In this document: piece after piece, positions 51,076 to 59,954 of the stretch
Numbering within the stretch: the stretch's first letter is position 1
Layout of the letters: every line of letters begins with the position of its first letter
Notes under the pieces: generated by a model
What the model was told of the DNA's origin: nothing
Databases searched by the model: none
What the model saw: the letters and a program-made list of their open reading frames with translations, nothing else
Assembly: GCF_000335475.2 (NCBI RefSeq)
Contig: NZ_ANAH02000020.1
Coordinates: forward strand, 124,001-188,000
Length of the DNA stretch: 64,000 nucleotides
Direction: 5' to 3'
DNA from: Cystobacter fuscus DSM 2262
Lineage (GTDB): Bacteria > Myxococcota > Myxococcia > Myxococcales > Myxococcaceae
Position numbers and translations under genes: made by a program

Positions 51076-52842
51076 ATGCTCGTCTATGGAGATCGGCCCC
51101 GCTCGCGGGCGCCTGGAGAGGTGCTCGCCGACCTGCGCCGTCAGATGGCCGAGGCCGAGGCCCTGCCCGCTGGCATTCTCTGGCACACGGCGCTGGCCCG
51201 GTTGTTGATCGACGCGGGCATGCTCGCCCAGGGGCTCCTGGATGCCAGGTATGAGCAGGAGGGCCACGACGAGCAGGGCCCCGAGCAGGCGCGAGCCCTG
51301 GCCCTGCCGCTGGCGGTGGCGCGGGCGCTCTGGGCGTCGCACCGCGGTGGCCATCGCGTCCGGAGCGCGCTGCCCTGGGACGCACTCGAGGCGCTCGAGC
51401 GTGCCTCGCTGCCGGACTCGGTCACGCTCAAGACGCCCGAGGGGTATGCCTATTACGCCCTCTATCCCGAGGCGTACATGGAAGCGGCCCGCGGCCTTCC
51501 TGGTGGACGCGAGGCGCGCGTCATCGGCATTCGCAGCATCGGCACCAGCCTGGCCTGCGCGGTGGCCGCCGGAGCAGGTGTGAGCCTCGCGCCGATGACC
51601 GTGCGGCCCGGCGGACATCCCTTCCAACGCGAGCTGCGCCTGGGCCCCGGCATCGAAGCGGCCCTGCTGCGCTCGGAACGTGGCACCCCCTTCGCCATCG
51701 TGGACGAGGGGCCCGGCCTCTCCGGAAGTTCCTTCGGCGCGGTGGCGGATACCCTCGAGCGCTCGGGCGTGCCGGTGGAGCAGCTGCACTTCTTTCCCAG
51801 CCACCGGGGCGAGCCCGGCCCCATGGCGAGCGAAGCGCACCGCGTGCGCTGGCGCCGCGCGCACAAACACACGGTCGACTTCGAGCACCTGTTCCTGTCT
51901 CCCAGCGAGCCTCGGCACGCGTTGGCCTCGTGGGTGGAGGACCTGTGCGGTGTGCCGCTCGCCCCTCTGGAGGACCTGGGGGGTGGTGGCTGGCGGCGCG
52001 AACATTTCTCCCGGGAGGAGGACTGGCCCGCCGTCCATGTCCAACAGGAGCGGCGCAAGTACCTCCTGCGGACCGGGCGGGGCCTCTTCCTGCTCAAGTT
52101 CGCGGGATTGGGCAGCCGCGGAGCGCATGGCCTCGAGCGCTCGCGGACGCTCGCCGAGGCGGGGTGGGGGCCCGGGGTGCTGGGGTTGCGGCACGGCTTC
52201 CTCGTCCACCGCTGGGAGGCGGAGTCCACGCCGCTCGAGCCCACGGGCTTCGATCGCCGGGAGCTGCTCGAGCGGACCGGTGCCTATCTGGCCTTCCGGG
52301 TCCGTCACTTCGCCCGCTCGGGAGGGGGCCACGGCGCGAACCCCGAGCGGCTGCTCGAGATGGGGCGTCACAACACGCGCGAGGCGCTCGGCGAGGAGTG
52401 GGCCCGGTCCTGGTCCCGCTGGGAGGAGCAACTCGCGCGCCTGTCGGCTGGGATGAACGTGGTGGAGACGGATGGCCGCATGCATCCCTGGGAATGGCTC
52501 GTGCGGCCGGACGGAGTCCTCCTGAAGACGGACGCGGTGGATCATCACGACGCGCACGACCTCATCGGCTGCCAGGACGTGGCATGGGACATCGTGGGCG
52601 CCAGTGTCGAGCTGGGCCTCGAGCAGGGCGAGCTGGCCGAGCAGGTGTCACGGCGGGGGCCCCGAGCGGTGAGTGGCGCGCTGCTGCGCTTCTACCTCCC
52701 CTGCTACCTGGCCTTCCAATGGGGCCACCATCAGCTCGCCTTCCAGTCCCTGGCCTCGCAGGTGCCCGCGGAGGCCGAGCGCCTTCGCACCGCCGCTCGG
52801 CGCTATGCGCGGGCCCTGGAGCGGGAGCTGGCCGCCGGGTGA
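51076..52842 (+). CDS. phosphoribosyltransferase-like / kinase-like fusion protein
   Basis: 588 residues, cytoplasmic. Middle region (~110-290) carries a PRPP-loop-like motif IVDEGPGLSGSSFG (~208) preceded by IRSIGTSLACAV, as in type I phosphoribosyltransferases. The C-terminal half (~300-560) has YLLRTGRGLFLLKFAG and, later, MHPWEWLVRPDGVLLKTDAVDHHD and DVAWDIVGA, which resembles an aminoglycoside/choline-kinase-like catalytic region, though weakly. ATG at 51076 has GGGAG 8 bases upstream. Last gene of the operon; its 3' end is repeated at 57.4-57.5 kb. Enzyme activity and substrate are unknown. Confidence 0.75.
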   Translation: MLVYGDRPRSRAPGEVLADLRRQMAEAEALPAGILWHTALARLLIDAGMLAQGLLDARYEQEGHDEQGPEQARALALPLAVARALWASHRGGHRVRSALPWDALEALERASLPDSVTLKTPEGYAYYALYPEAYMEAARGLPGGREARVIGIRSIGTSLACAVAAGAGVSLAPMTVRPGGHPFQRELRLGPGIEAALLRSERGTPFAIVDEGPGLSGSSFGAVADTLERSGVPVEQLHFFPSHRGEPGPMASEAHRVRWRRAHKHTVDFEHLFLSPSEPRHALASWVEDLCGVPLAPLEDLGGGGWRREHFSREEDWPAVHVQQERRKYLLRTGRGLFLLKFAGLGSRGAHGLERSRTLAEAGWGPGVLGLRHGFLVHRWEAESTPLEPTGFDRRELLERTGAYLAFRVRHFARSGGGHGANPERLLEMGRHNTREALGEEWARSWSRWEEQLARLSAGMNVVETDGRMHPWEWLVRPDGVLLKTDAVDHHDAHDLIGCQDVAWDIVGASVELGLEQGELAEQVSRRGPRAVSGALLRFYLPCYLAFQWGHHQLAFQSLASQVPAEAERLRTAARRYARALERELAAG

Positions 52843-52859
52843 GCGGGGGAGGGAGGGCA
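52715..52859 (+). repeat. left copy of island-flanking direct repeat (3' end of the fusion gene)
   Basis: Covers the last ~125 bases of the fusion gene and 17 bases beyond the stop. A diverged second copy lies at 57396-57538. The most similar part runs from GCTATGCGCGGG through GGCCGCCGGGTGAGCGGGGGA. The DNA between the copies is an island of different composition. Confidence 0.75.
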
Positions 52860-53287
52860 CGAATACTCATGTAAAGGACTTTGGGACCCCTGATACAAAA
52901 AACCGACGCCCACAGACCCCCGGAAACGTCCTCTCTTTGTCCCCTTGGCGGATGCACTCCAGGCTCTCTAGGGATAGGCGGCGGGACTTGGTGGAGGGTC
53001 GCCAGAGGGCCGAGAGGGCACTTCATGATGCCCAGAGGGGACTTGATGGGGCCGAGCGGTCCCCGATGCGCTACCTAGCTGCGCAGGTGGATTACGCGGA
53101 GGCGGAGCAGGATGCCGTGGGTGTGCTCCTGTGCGATGCGGAGCCTGATTTTCGGCTTCGGACAGGTGCCCGGAGGCATCTAGTGCACCCTGTAGGTGCC
53201 CATAGGTGCCCCGATGGACCTCTGTTCCCTGCTGTCATGATCTCTTGCCGGCGGGCTACGCTACGCCCGTCCGTAGGAGAAACGCGC
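52860..53287 (+). other. degenerate region at the left edge of the island
   Basis: Starts with an unusual A-rich spot (TACAAAAAACCGACG). A frame from ATG 52952 gives MHSRLSRDRRRDLVEG and further charged residues, and runs on without a stop into the next gene; it may be the remains of a gene. Around 53165-53215 the motif AGGTGCCC occurs three times. No intact gene supported. Confidence 0.4.
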
Positions 53288-53569
53288 ATGCTTCGTAGTG
53301 CTTTCGTAGGCACAATTGCTGGCTCCGTCCTAATTTCCGTCTTCGCCTTCGCCCAATCAAATCATCCCCCTAAGACAGTAGCCTCCTCGCTGTCTTCTGG
53401 TCGCTGGCAGGTGGTCAACCCGACTCCGGACATGACCCGGAACACCATGCTGCTCGATACTGCCACCGGCGATAGCTGGGTGCTCTGCATCGTAGATGGC
53501 GGCTCAAAGGGCTGGTGCCCACTCCCCAAGGGTAGCTTTCCCGCCATGAGCGAGGAGAAGTCTCAGTAA
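53288..53569 (+). CDS. small secreted protein
   Basis: 93 residues. Sec signal peptide MLRSAFVGTIAGSVLISVFAFAQS, then a short mature domain with two Cys (WVLCIVDG, GWCPLP) and several Trp. AGGAG lies 8 bases before the ATG, so translation looks likely. No family recognised. It is the only intact-looking gene in the left part of the island. Confidence 0.6.
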   Translation: MLRSAFVGTIAGSVLISVFAFAQSNHPPKTVASSLSSGRWQVVNPTPDMTRNTMLLDTATGDSWVLCIVDGGSKGWCPLPKGSFPAMSEEKSQ

Positions 53570-53711
53570 GAAACGTGGATCTACCTTCACTGAGCCCTCT
53601 ATTGGGGTCCCCTGGTGAGTCTCTACTGGGCCCCTCTGGTGCACCCCATGTTGTCTTCAGGGCTTCCCCTGGAGGAAAGAAAACCAGCACTCACCAGGAG
53701 TCCACCCACAA

Positions 53712-53970
53712 GGGGCTTTGAACCGGTGGGGCTGGTTTATGGCCAGCTCTGGACGGTCCCCGGCATCGACGAGGTCTGGGGGGGTGGGGATGCGGCCGGC
53801 CATTATGGGCCGCTTACACCCAGGCCGTGTTGCCGGATGGTCGAAAGTACCTGGTATTCATCGTGCTGGGGGACCGGGACGGGCGTATCGCGGTGGAGGA
53901 TGGCTTCCAAGCCGGGGCCTTCATCCTCAACTGGAACGTGCCGGTGCGCGCCGTCTGGCGGTGGCCCTGA
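53712..53970 (+). pseudogene. frameshifted gene remnant
   Basis: Protein-like sequence in two frames: FEPVGLVYGQLWTVPGIDEV up to about GHYGPL, then in another frame YTQAVLPDGRKYLVFIVLGD and FQAGAFILNWNVPVRAVWRWP with a stop at 53968. Both parts look like real coding sequence, so a longer gene has lost its 5' part and one base. Family not recognised. Confidence 0.4.
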
Positions 53971-54358
53971 GCGCCGAGAAGCAGTCAGCTACATGCTGAC
54001 AAATTCGCAGTCCTTTACCAAGACGTTCATCGTCAGGCTGTCGACTCGCCTATGGGTGGTGGCGCGCGCCCCCCTGGCGCGAGGGTCCGCTTTCTTCGAG
54101 TGCCCCTCGTCGAAGAAGCACTGCACCTGGGGAATTGCCAACTGGCAGCTAGTGCCCACTGCCACGTAGATGCTGCCCATGATGCCTCGCTTAAAATCAT
54201 TTCTAGTAGGAGGCTATTCGGGTGTTTTGCCCGAGGGTCAGCTTGCTAGGAATGAGCACTACCGAAACTGCTCTGAACTCGGGAGGCACCCGTCAATGCC
54301 GCTACCTCTCTGCACCAGCCCTCCACCCGCAGCTGAGCCCCTACTCGATTTTATAAGT
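53971..54358. other. intergenic region downstream of darT
   Basis: 388 bases with no convincing gene on either strand; composition shifts toward lower GC. Short open frames here lack ribosome binding sites and protein-like composition. Confidence 0.45.
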
Positions 54359-55279
54359 TCACGACTCGGCTGCTCGTACACCTAGTCGATAGCCGTTGAG
54401 GAAATAATAGGAGTATCCCGGTAGCGGAATAGCTAGTCCAGCAGCCCCCAGGTCTATCGCCTTCCAGTCGTCGAACTTCTGGCCGTCGTAGGTGCACTTA
54501 GCGGCTGCTACCACTCCTTTGGAGTAATGTTTTACGGCACTTAGCACATCCCCGGCCTGAACGTTCTGTGTTTGGATCTTGCCGGAGGCAATCTGGGTGA
54601 TATGAGGGATCGATTTCTTTGCCGTGTCGAACCAGTCGGGTTGGACCTCCGCCTTTACCCACGCAGGAAACGAGCCACACTCGTAAAGAGCAAGGTCAAG
54701 TTCTGCTTGGCAGCGGAAGATCAACTTTCTAAGCCAATTCAGATGAAGCCCGTTCGGAACAAGTACCTCGGCACAACGACGACGGGGCTTTTCGTGGTCG
54801 CCCTGTGTGTGGGCCCCTCTGCTATATATGTCGGCAAAGGGAAGCCCATTGAACCAGTTGTCGTCGGCCAACTGCGCATCTGTGTAATGAGAGCCCATGT
54901 TGCCGTTACTCACCCGGACATTGGGTAGCGTCAGCACATCAGGTGGAAACACCAAGTACACAGGACGGGGTATTTCGGGGTATGAGTTTTGGAACCTCTT
55001 TGGCCCCTCCGTCGAGTAAGCATATGGGGTGGCGGGCGCAAAGTAGAGGCGAGCGCAGTCATGCACCCATTCTGGGGCCCGGCCGTTAACCTGTGCCGAC
55101 GCGCAATCGCGCTTGATGATACTCTGCCGCTCCGCTTCATTGCGGGAGTAAAGCATACCTGTGCTCAGGATTGAGCCAAGGTTGTCGGCGTCCGTGAAAA
55201 AGCAAAAGTTCCCGGCATGGCGGAATTGCTGACGCAGTTCTGCGAACTTCGTGTCCAGGAATGACTTGCTAACTGGCAT
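54359..55279 (-). CDS. darT: DarT-like DNA ADP-ribosyltransferase toxin (DUF4433)
   Basis: 306 residues. DUF4433/DarT features: FFTDADNLGSILSTGMLYSRNE near the N terminus with Arg46, RLYFAPATPYAY, and CAEVLVPNGL with candidate catalytic Glu171. DarT transfers ADP-ribose from NAD to bases of single-stranded DNA and is countered by DarG; such pairs act as toxin-antitoxin and anti-phage systems. ATG at 55279 lies 21 bases after the darG stop, so both are one operon. Codon and base use are clearly less GC-rich than the chromosome around it, which suggests horizontal transfer. Confidence 0.85.
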   Translation of the reverse strand: MPVSKSFLDTKFAELRQQFRHAGNFCFFTDADNLGSILSTGMLYSRNEAERQSIIKRDCASAQVNGRAPEWVHDCARLYFAPATPYAYSTEGPKRFQNSYPEIPRPVYLVFPPDVLTLPNVRVSNGNMGSHYTDAQLADDNWFNGLPFADIYSRGAHTQGDHEKPRRRCAEVLVPNGLHLNWLRKLIFRCQAELDLALYECGSFPAWVKAEVQPDWFDTAKKSIPHITQIASGKIQTQNVQAGDVLSAVKHYSKGVVAAAKCTYDGQKFDDWKAIDLGAAGLAIPLPGYSYYFLNGYRLGVRAAES

Positions 55280-55300
55280 TTATGACAAACTCCGCAGGTA

Positions 55301-56425
55301 TCAGTGCCTCAACCATCCCTCGGTGCGAAGCCAGCTAAGGCATTTTCTGACTTGGTCCGCACTGTATGGCTTGGACCTACGCCGTTTCCACTCAAGCACG
55401 TCCGCGATGATTTCGTCCTCGCTCGTTTTCTCGCGTGCGACCATTAGGGTTGTAGCGGCGAGCTCCGCTTGGTCATTCGTGAACTTGGAAAAAACCAGGG
55501 CCAGCTTTTCAATAACAGCCTGATACTTCTCCAGGGTTGGACTTAGACGTTCAGCATAGGCGACAAGGGCAGGACCAGGTGCATATGCGAATGCGCCCTG
55601 CGAGCCGACCTGTCTTTCCGAAAGTAGTCCGTTGTTCACCATGTGACGAATCAGTCGAGTCCATTCGTCAGAGTAGGGTCCGTATGTAGCTCTAACGTAC
55701 TTCACAGGCACTGGGATCCCAGCAATCTGCGCAAAATAGGCCATCTTTTGCAGGAGGATTCGGCCAATCCGTACCTGCGGATTTTTTTGGAGGATGCTTT
55801 TTAGTGCAACAACGATAGCAACAGCTTCAGGGGCAGATGTCTGCGCCGCGCGGTGAAGATCGGCCTGTTCTACTCCCTTTCTCAAAATGGCTGCTTGTAA
55901 GTCGTCCGCAGAAACTCCACTCGGAACATACAAATCAACGGGCACGCCCAATTTCTCAAAGTTGTCGTAGAGAATGGGACCGATTACAGCCCATTCCAGG
56001 CCGCCAGCCCCACATCCAAGTGGAGGCGCTGCCAGCGACTCAATCCCCCACACGCCTACATGGCGGGTGAGATAGTCCAATCCAGCCCGAATGTCCGCGA
56101 GATTAGAAACCGAGCGCCAATGCCCCTTTGTTGGGAACAAGACGAAGGACGGGGGAACAAGGCGGCGCACGTACATAGGTCGGCCAAGGCGCATTTCACC
56201 GGCCTTGCAGAGACGAGCGTACTCCTCGTACATGTCGGGGTAGCGCTTCTTGGCTTCTAGCGCGATACCCTTTCCCATCACCCCAACGCAGTTTACGGTG
56301 ATGACAAGGGCCTGAGCGTTCGAGGTAAAAAGATCCCCGGACTTTAGGATGACCGCTCGCCCCCTCGGCTCAGTAGCCTTGTGATGTTCGTGTGTTTCGG
56401 TCTCCACGTTCAAGGTTCCTAGCAT
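55301..56425 (-). CDS. darG: DarG-like macro-domain antitoxin
   Basis: 374 residues. N-terminal macro domain (~20-175): ALVITVNCVGVMGKGIALEAKK and APPLGCGAGGLEW, the ADP-ribose pocket that removes the DarT modification. The C-terminal half (~190-370) contains LLQKMAYFAQIAGIPVP and ATYGPYSDEWTRL, similar to the DUF4065/SocA-like region found in other DarG proteins. Encoded upstream of darT, so the antitoxin is made first. ATG at 56425 is the best guess; an in-frame TTG at 56413 follows AGGAA. Lower GC than neighbours. Confidence 0.87.
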   Translation of the reverse strand: MLGTLNVETETHEHHKATEPRGRAVILKSGDLFTSNAQALVITVNCVGVMGKGIALEAKKRYPDMYEEYARLCKAGEMRLGRPMYVRRLVPPSFVLFPTKGHWRSVSNLADIRAGLDYLTRHVGVWGIESLAAPPLGCGAGGLEWAVIGPILYDNFEKLGVPVDLYVPSGVSADDLQAAILRKGVEQADLHRAAQTSAPEAVAIVVALKSILQKNPQVRIGRILLQKMAYFAQIAGIPVPVKYVRATYGPYSDEWTRLIRHMVNNGLLSERQVGSQGAFAYAPGPALVAYAERLSPTLEKYQAVIEKLALVFSKFTNDQAELAATTLMVAREKTSEDEIIADVLEWKRRRSKPYSADQVRKCLSWLRTEGWLRH

Positions 56426-56589
56426 ATCCGTTCGGAAAACGCGCAAAAGTTGCCCAAATTGAGCGCACCGAATATTCAATAACCGTGCCAGTGGCCACAT
56501 CACGGCGTGCGTATCATCTATCCGGTGAGCACGTAGACGCAAAAACCGGTTCTGGTTTGAGCCTGCTTGCTCCTGACTGGCTACCCCTT

Positions 56590-56965
56590 GACGGCCCTAT
56601 GGTCCTCCGTCCATCGTGGCCCGAAGAAGGTGTCCGATGCCCTCAAGGAGGCGATAGTAGAGGTACATTGGCACCGGGCCGAATGCCTTGAAGTCAGCGA
56701 CTTCCGCTCCACCTGCTTGTTCGGCCCCTGCACAAGTAGCGCGAGGAACCCATACGAGAGGTAGACGAGTCGAACCATCCGCTTCAGCCTCGTCCACGTT
56801 GAGGGTGCGCACGTCCTCCAAGTCGAAGCCCTGCTTCAGGAAGCGGTTGCTCTCCTCCACGCTCCAACGCTCCAGGTAGATGAGCATTACCCCCGTGATG
56901 ATCTCCGGTATGGGATCTCGGAAAGGTCCGGGCCGGGCGGTCAGCCATAGTTCGAGGTCCATGCG
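56590..56965 (-). pseudogene. transposase remnant (IS4-like DDE type)
   Basis: Minus-strand fragments in at least two frames: LIYLERWSVEESNRFLKQGFDLEDVRTLN (read in two parts), then STRLVYLSYGFLALLVQG in a second frame, then YLYYRLLEGIGHLL back in the first. The YxxRWxVEExxRxxKQGF pattern is the C-terminal YREK-type region of IS4-like transposases. Only the end of the gene survives and it is frameshifted, so it is not active. Confidence 0.6.
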
Positions 56966-57600
56966 GACCTGCCGCTAGACGCAACTGGCATCGCGGCGGC
57001 AGCGGAGCAGAGGGCGCACGCGCATTCTGGGGGCACGCGACGCCGTTCAACGCGACTGTGGAGATTTCGCGGCAGACGCGTCATCTGGTGCGCAAGCCGG
57101 GAGTTTCGCCACGGGGGCTGCCAGCGCTCAAACTCCGTGAGGACATTCGCTCGCCTGAGATTTCGCATCGGCTGGGGTCGCTGAACTATTGGTCGGACGC
57201 TGCCGCACGGGCCATCGGCTTCCTGAACCGCGTCCGAGACGCGGACCTGCTCTCGCGCTCACGGCGCACCGCGATGGGCGGGTGAGTGGTCCGGCTCATG
57301 GAGGTATCACTCGATCCCGACAATCCCGCGCACCTGGACGCGCTCCTGCGGGTCTACAAGCGCTTCCCGGAGATTGGCGGCCGCTCCTCCCCTTGAGGTT
57401 GAGGCCAGCACGGCTCGCCTTCCATTCCCGGTTTCGCGGGTCCGCTTGGAGGGCGAGCACCTTCGCGCCGCCGCTCAGCGCTATGCGCGGGTCCTGGAGC
57501 GGGAGTTGGCCGCCGGGTGAGCGGGGGAGAGAGGGCGGACGCCGAGGCCCGCCTCCCCCGGGTGCGCGGACCTACCTTTCCTGGAGGAAGGAGGCCGCTT
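56966..57600. other. mosaic of gene fragments at the right edge of the island
   Basis: No intact gene. A plus-strand stretch at about 57130-57285 reads DIRSPEISHRLGSLNYWSDAA and on to a stop, and 57298-57396 reads MEVSLDPDNPAHLDALLRVYKRF with a stop; both look like pieces of genes. The second repeat copy (57396-57538) follows. The ribosome binding site of the next gene lies at the right end. Confidence 0.5.
57396..57538 (+). repeat. right copy of island-flanking direct repeat
   Basis: Diverged copy of the 3' end of the fusion gene at 52715-52859, including the same stop codon context (CCGCCGGGTGAGCGGGGGA). By eye about 85% identical over ~110 bases. It has no gene body of its own upstream. 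Confidence 0.75.
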
Positions 57601-58005
57601 ATGGATCGCACGACGGAGATTCCCCCTCAAGGGTGGTTCAACTACTTCGCGGGCTTGAGCAGGCGGGCGCTGAGCCACCCGGTCCGGGTGGAAGTGGAGA
57701 GCATGGAGATGGGCGCTCAGGAACTGGTTCACGCGCTGCCCCTGTTAGGCATCGACGTGGAGCCCAGGGGCTCGGAGCTGGGGTCCATCGAGTTCACCCT
57801 GGGAGATGAACACCAGGACTTCCTGCACCGCATCGCCCGGCCCGTGCAGGTCTACCTCAAGATCGATGACAACGGAGACCTCGACTGCCTCGCCATCGAG
57901 GACCGCAGTGGAACCAGGACCCTGCTCTTCTTCGAGGAGGGGGGCGTCTCCGCCTGGGTCCATCCGAGCATCCAGGAAGCGGAGCCGCCCGTGTTGGGCC
58001 TGTAA
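57601..58005 (+). CDS. DUF5335-like protein
   Basis: 134 residues. Pattern of the small DUF5335 family: REIPxxxW start (here TTEIPPQGWFNYF), RVEVESMEMGAQELVHALPLLGIDVEPRGSE (read in parts) and an acidic end. Some members sit near stress genes; function unknown. ATG at 57601 follows a strong AAGGAGG. First intact gene after the island. Confidence 0.8.
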   Translation: MDRTTEIPPQGWFNYFAGLSRRALSHPVRVEVESMEMGAQELVHALPLLGIDVEPRGSELGSIEFTLGDEHQDFLHRIARPVQVYLKIDDNGDLDCLAIEDRSGTRTLLFFEEGGVSAWVHPSIQEAEPPVLGL

Positions 58006-58072
58006 GCGCTCCTCCTCACCGTCTGCGCATGTGCCGGGCCAGGTTCTTGACTCGCCGGAGAGCGCCCGCACA

Positions 58073-59947
58073 GTGCGGCGCGTGTTCTGGCGAGGGTGGA
58101 GGGTAGTCAGTGTCGCGGCGGCCTTGATGTTGGCCTCGTGTGTGTCCGTACGCGGTCGGCCGGCGCCGGTGGAGGTGGGCCCGCTCGACGTGGCCCAGGA
58201 CTACCTGCGGGCCTGGGGCGAGGGAGACCTCGCCGCCATGCGGCGCGCGGTGGTCGAGCCGCCGGCCGATCTCGAGGCGCAACACCAGCGCTTCCGGGAC
58301 GATCTGCGCATCATCACGTCCCGCTTCGAGCTCGGCCGTGTCGAGCGCGAGGAGGACAGCGCCCGGGTCACCTTCCGTGCCCTGCACGTCCTGCGCGGGC
58401 TGGGCGAGTGGGAGGTGGACGGCGTGCTGCACTTCGTGCGCCGGGAGGGTCGCTGGTGGGTGCGCTGGTCTCCGGCGGTGCTGCACCCCGAGGCACGCGA
58501 GGGGGACCGTTTCTCGCGCACGAGGACGCGTCCCGCGCGGGCCCGTCTGCTCGATGGGCGGGGGCATCCCCTCACCGGCGAGGGCGAGGTCATCACCATT
58601 GGCGTCGAGCCCCGGCGCATCCAGAGCCGCGCGGCCGTCGCCTCGGCGCTCCAGGTGCTGCTGGGCGTGGATCCGGCGCGGTTGGACAAGACGCTGAACG
58701 CGCCGGGCGTGTCCCCCGAGCACTTCGTGCCCATCATCGACGTGCGGCCCGCGCTCTACCAGCAGGTGCGTCCGGCGCTGGCGCCCGTGCCGGGCATCTT
58801 CTTCCGCCGCAAGAGCGCCTGGCTCACCCCGGAGGAGGGCTTCGCGGCGCACACGCTGGGCCGGGTGGGGGAGGTGACGGCCGAGCTGCTCGAACGGTTG
58901 GGGCCGGTCTACCAGCCGGGAGACACCGTGGGCCTGTCGGGACTGGAGCTGGCCCATGAGCCGCGGCTCGCGGGGCTGCCGTCCGGAGAGGTGCGCCTCA
59001 CCCGTCCGTCCGGAGAGGTGCGCGTCCTCGGCCGCTTCGCGGGAGCGCCCGGTACGCCGGTGCGGACCACGCTCTTGCCCGAGGTGCAGTCCGCCGCGGA
59101 GGCCGCGCTCGACGGAGTGGCCCAACCCGCGGCGCTCGTCGCGGTGGACACGCGCACGGGCGCCATCCTGGCCCTCGTCAGCCGGCCGCTCGAGCAGCCG
59201 TTGAATCGCGCGCTCACCGGCCGCTATCCGCCCGGCTCGACGTTCAAGGTCGTCACGTCGGAAGCGCTGCTCGCCCGGGGCCTGGGCGTGGACGCCGCGG
59301 TGCCGTGCCCGCCCACGGCGAGCGTGGGGGGCAAGGCGTTTCGCAACTTCGAGGGCGAGGCGTTCGGCAACTCCCGCCTGCGTCAGGTCTTCGCCCACTC
59401 CTGCAACACGGCCTTCGTGACACTGGCCGCGGGGCTCGGCACGGGCGCGCTCGAGGACGCGGCGCACCGCTTCGGCTTCGACGTGGCGTACAACGTGGGG
59501 CTGCCCTCTCCCGGTGCGTCGTTCCCCATGCCCCGGGATGATGCCGAGCGGGCGGCGGCCGCCATCGGCCAGGGCCGCGTCCTGGCCACGCCGCTGCACA
59601 TGGCCTCGGTGGCCGCGGCGGCCGAGTCGGGCAGGTGGCGCTCGCCCTATCTCCTCACCGAGCTGTCGGGAGGCCCCAGTGCTCCGCTCGCACCGGGAAC
59701 CCGCGCGCCCTTGCAGGCGCTGATGCGGGCCGTGGTCACCGAGGGCTCGGGCCGGTCGGCCGTGGGTGTGACGGGGCTCGCCGGCAAGACGGGCACCGCC
59801 GAGTTCGGCACCGGCACGCCCCTGCCCACGCACGCGTGGTTCATCGGCTTTCGCCAGGGCATTGCCTTCGCCGTGCTGGTGGAGGGGGGCGGCGTGGGGG
59901 GCCGGGTCGCCGTGCCCATCGCCGCGAGGTTCGCCGCGGCGTTGTGA
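58073..59947 (+). CDS. penicillin-binding transpeptidase lipoprotein with NTF2-like N-terminal domain
   Basis: 624 residues. Lipobox ALMLASC, then an NTF2-like MecA_N-type domain (~40-150), a linker/dimerisation region, and a transpeptidase domain with SxxK (GSTFKV), SxN (SCN) and KTG (KTGTAEFG) motifs all intact. A class B PBP of the MecA/PBP2 sort, cross-linking peptidoglycan or acting as a low-affinity PBP. Unusual in being lipid-anchored rather than held by a membrane span. GTG at 58073 has GGAGAG about 11 bases upstream; GTG 58082 is the alternative. Confidence 0.88.
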   Translation: MRRVFWRGWRVVSVAAALMLASCVSVRGRPAPVEVGPLDVAQDYLRAWGEGDLAAMRRAVVEPPADLEAQHQRFRDDLRIITSRFELGRVEREEDSARVTFRALHVLRGLGEWEVDGVLHFVRREGRWWVRWSPAVLHPEAREGDRFSRTRTRPARARLLDGRGHPLTGEGEVITIGVEPRRIQSRAAVASALQVLLGVDPARLDKTLNAPGVSPEHFVPIIDVRPALYQQVRPALAPVPGIFFRRKSAWLTPEEGFAAHTLGRVGEVTAELLERLGPVYQPGDTVGLSGLELAHEPRLAGLPSGEVRLTRPSGEVRVLGRFAGAPGTPVRTTLLPEVQSAAEAALDGVAQPAALVAVDTRTGAILALVSRPLEQPLNRALTGRYPPGSTFKVVTSEALLARGLGVDAAVPCPPTASVGGKAFRNFEGEAFGNSRLRQVFAHSCNTAFVTLAAGLGTGALEDAAHRFGFDVAYNVGLPSPGASFPMPRDDAERAAAAIGQGRVLATPLHMASVAAAAESGRWRSPYLLTELSGGPSAPLAPGTRAPLQALMRAVVTEGSGRSAVGVTGLAGKTGTAEFGTGTPLPTHAWFIGFRQGIAFAVLVEGGGVGGRVAVPIAARFAAAL

Positions 59948-59954
59948 GCGCCGC

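Noticed and set aside
53160-53220. Short AGGTGCCC repeats considered as a CRISPR-like array.
   Set aside because: Only three short, irregularly spaced copies with no uniform spacers and no cas genes.
52800-57600. tRNA gene as an integration target at the island edges.
   Set aside because: No tRNA-like sequence was found at either end; the repeat lies in the 3' end of a protein gene instead.
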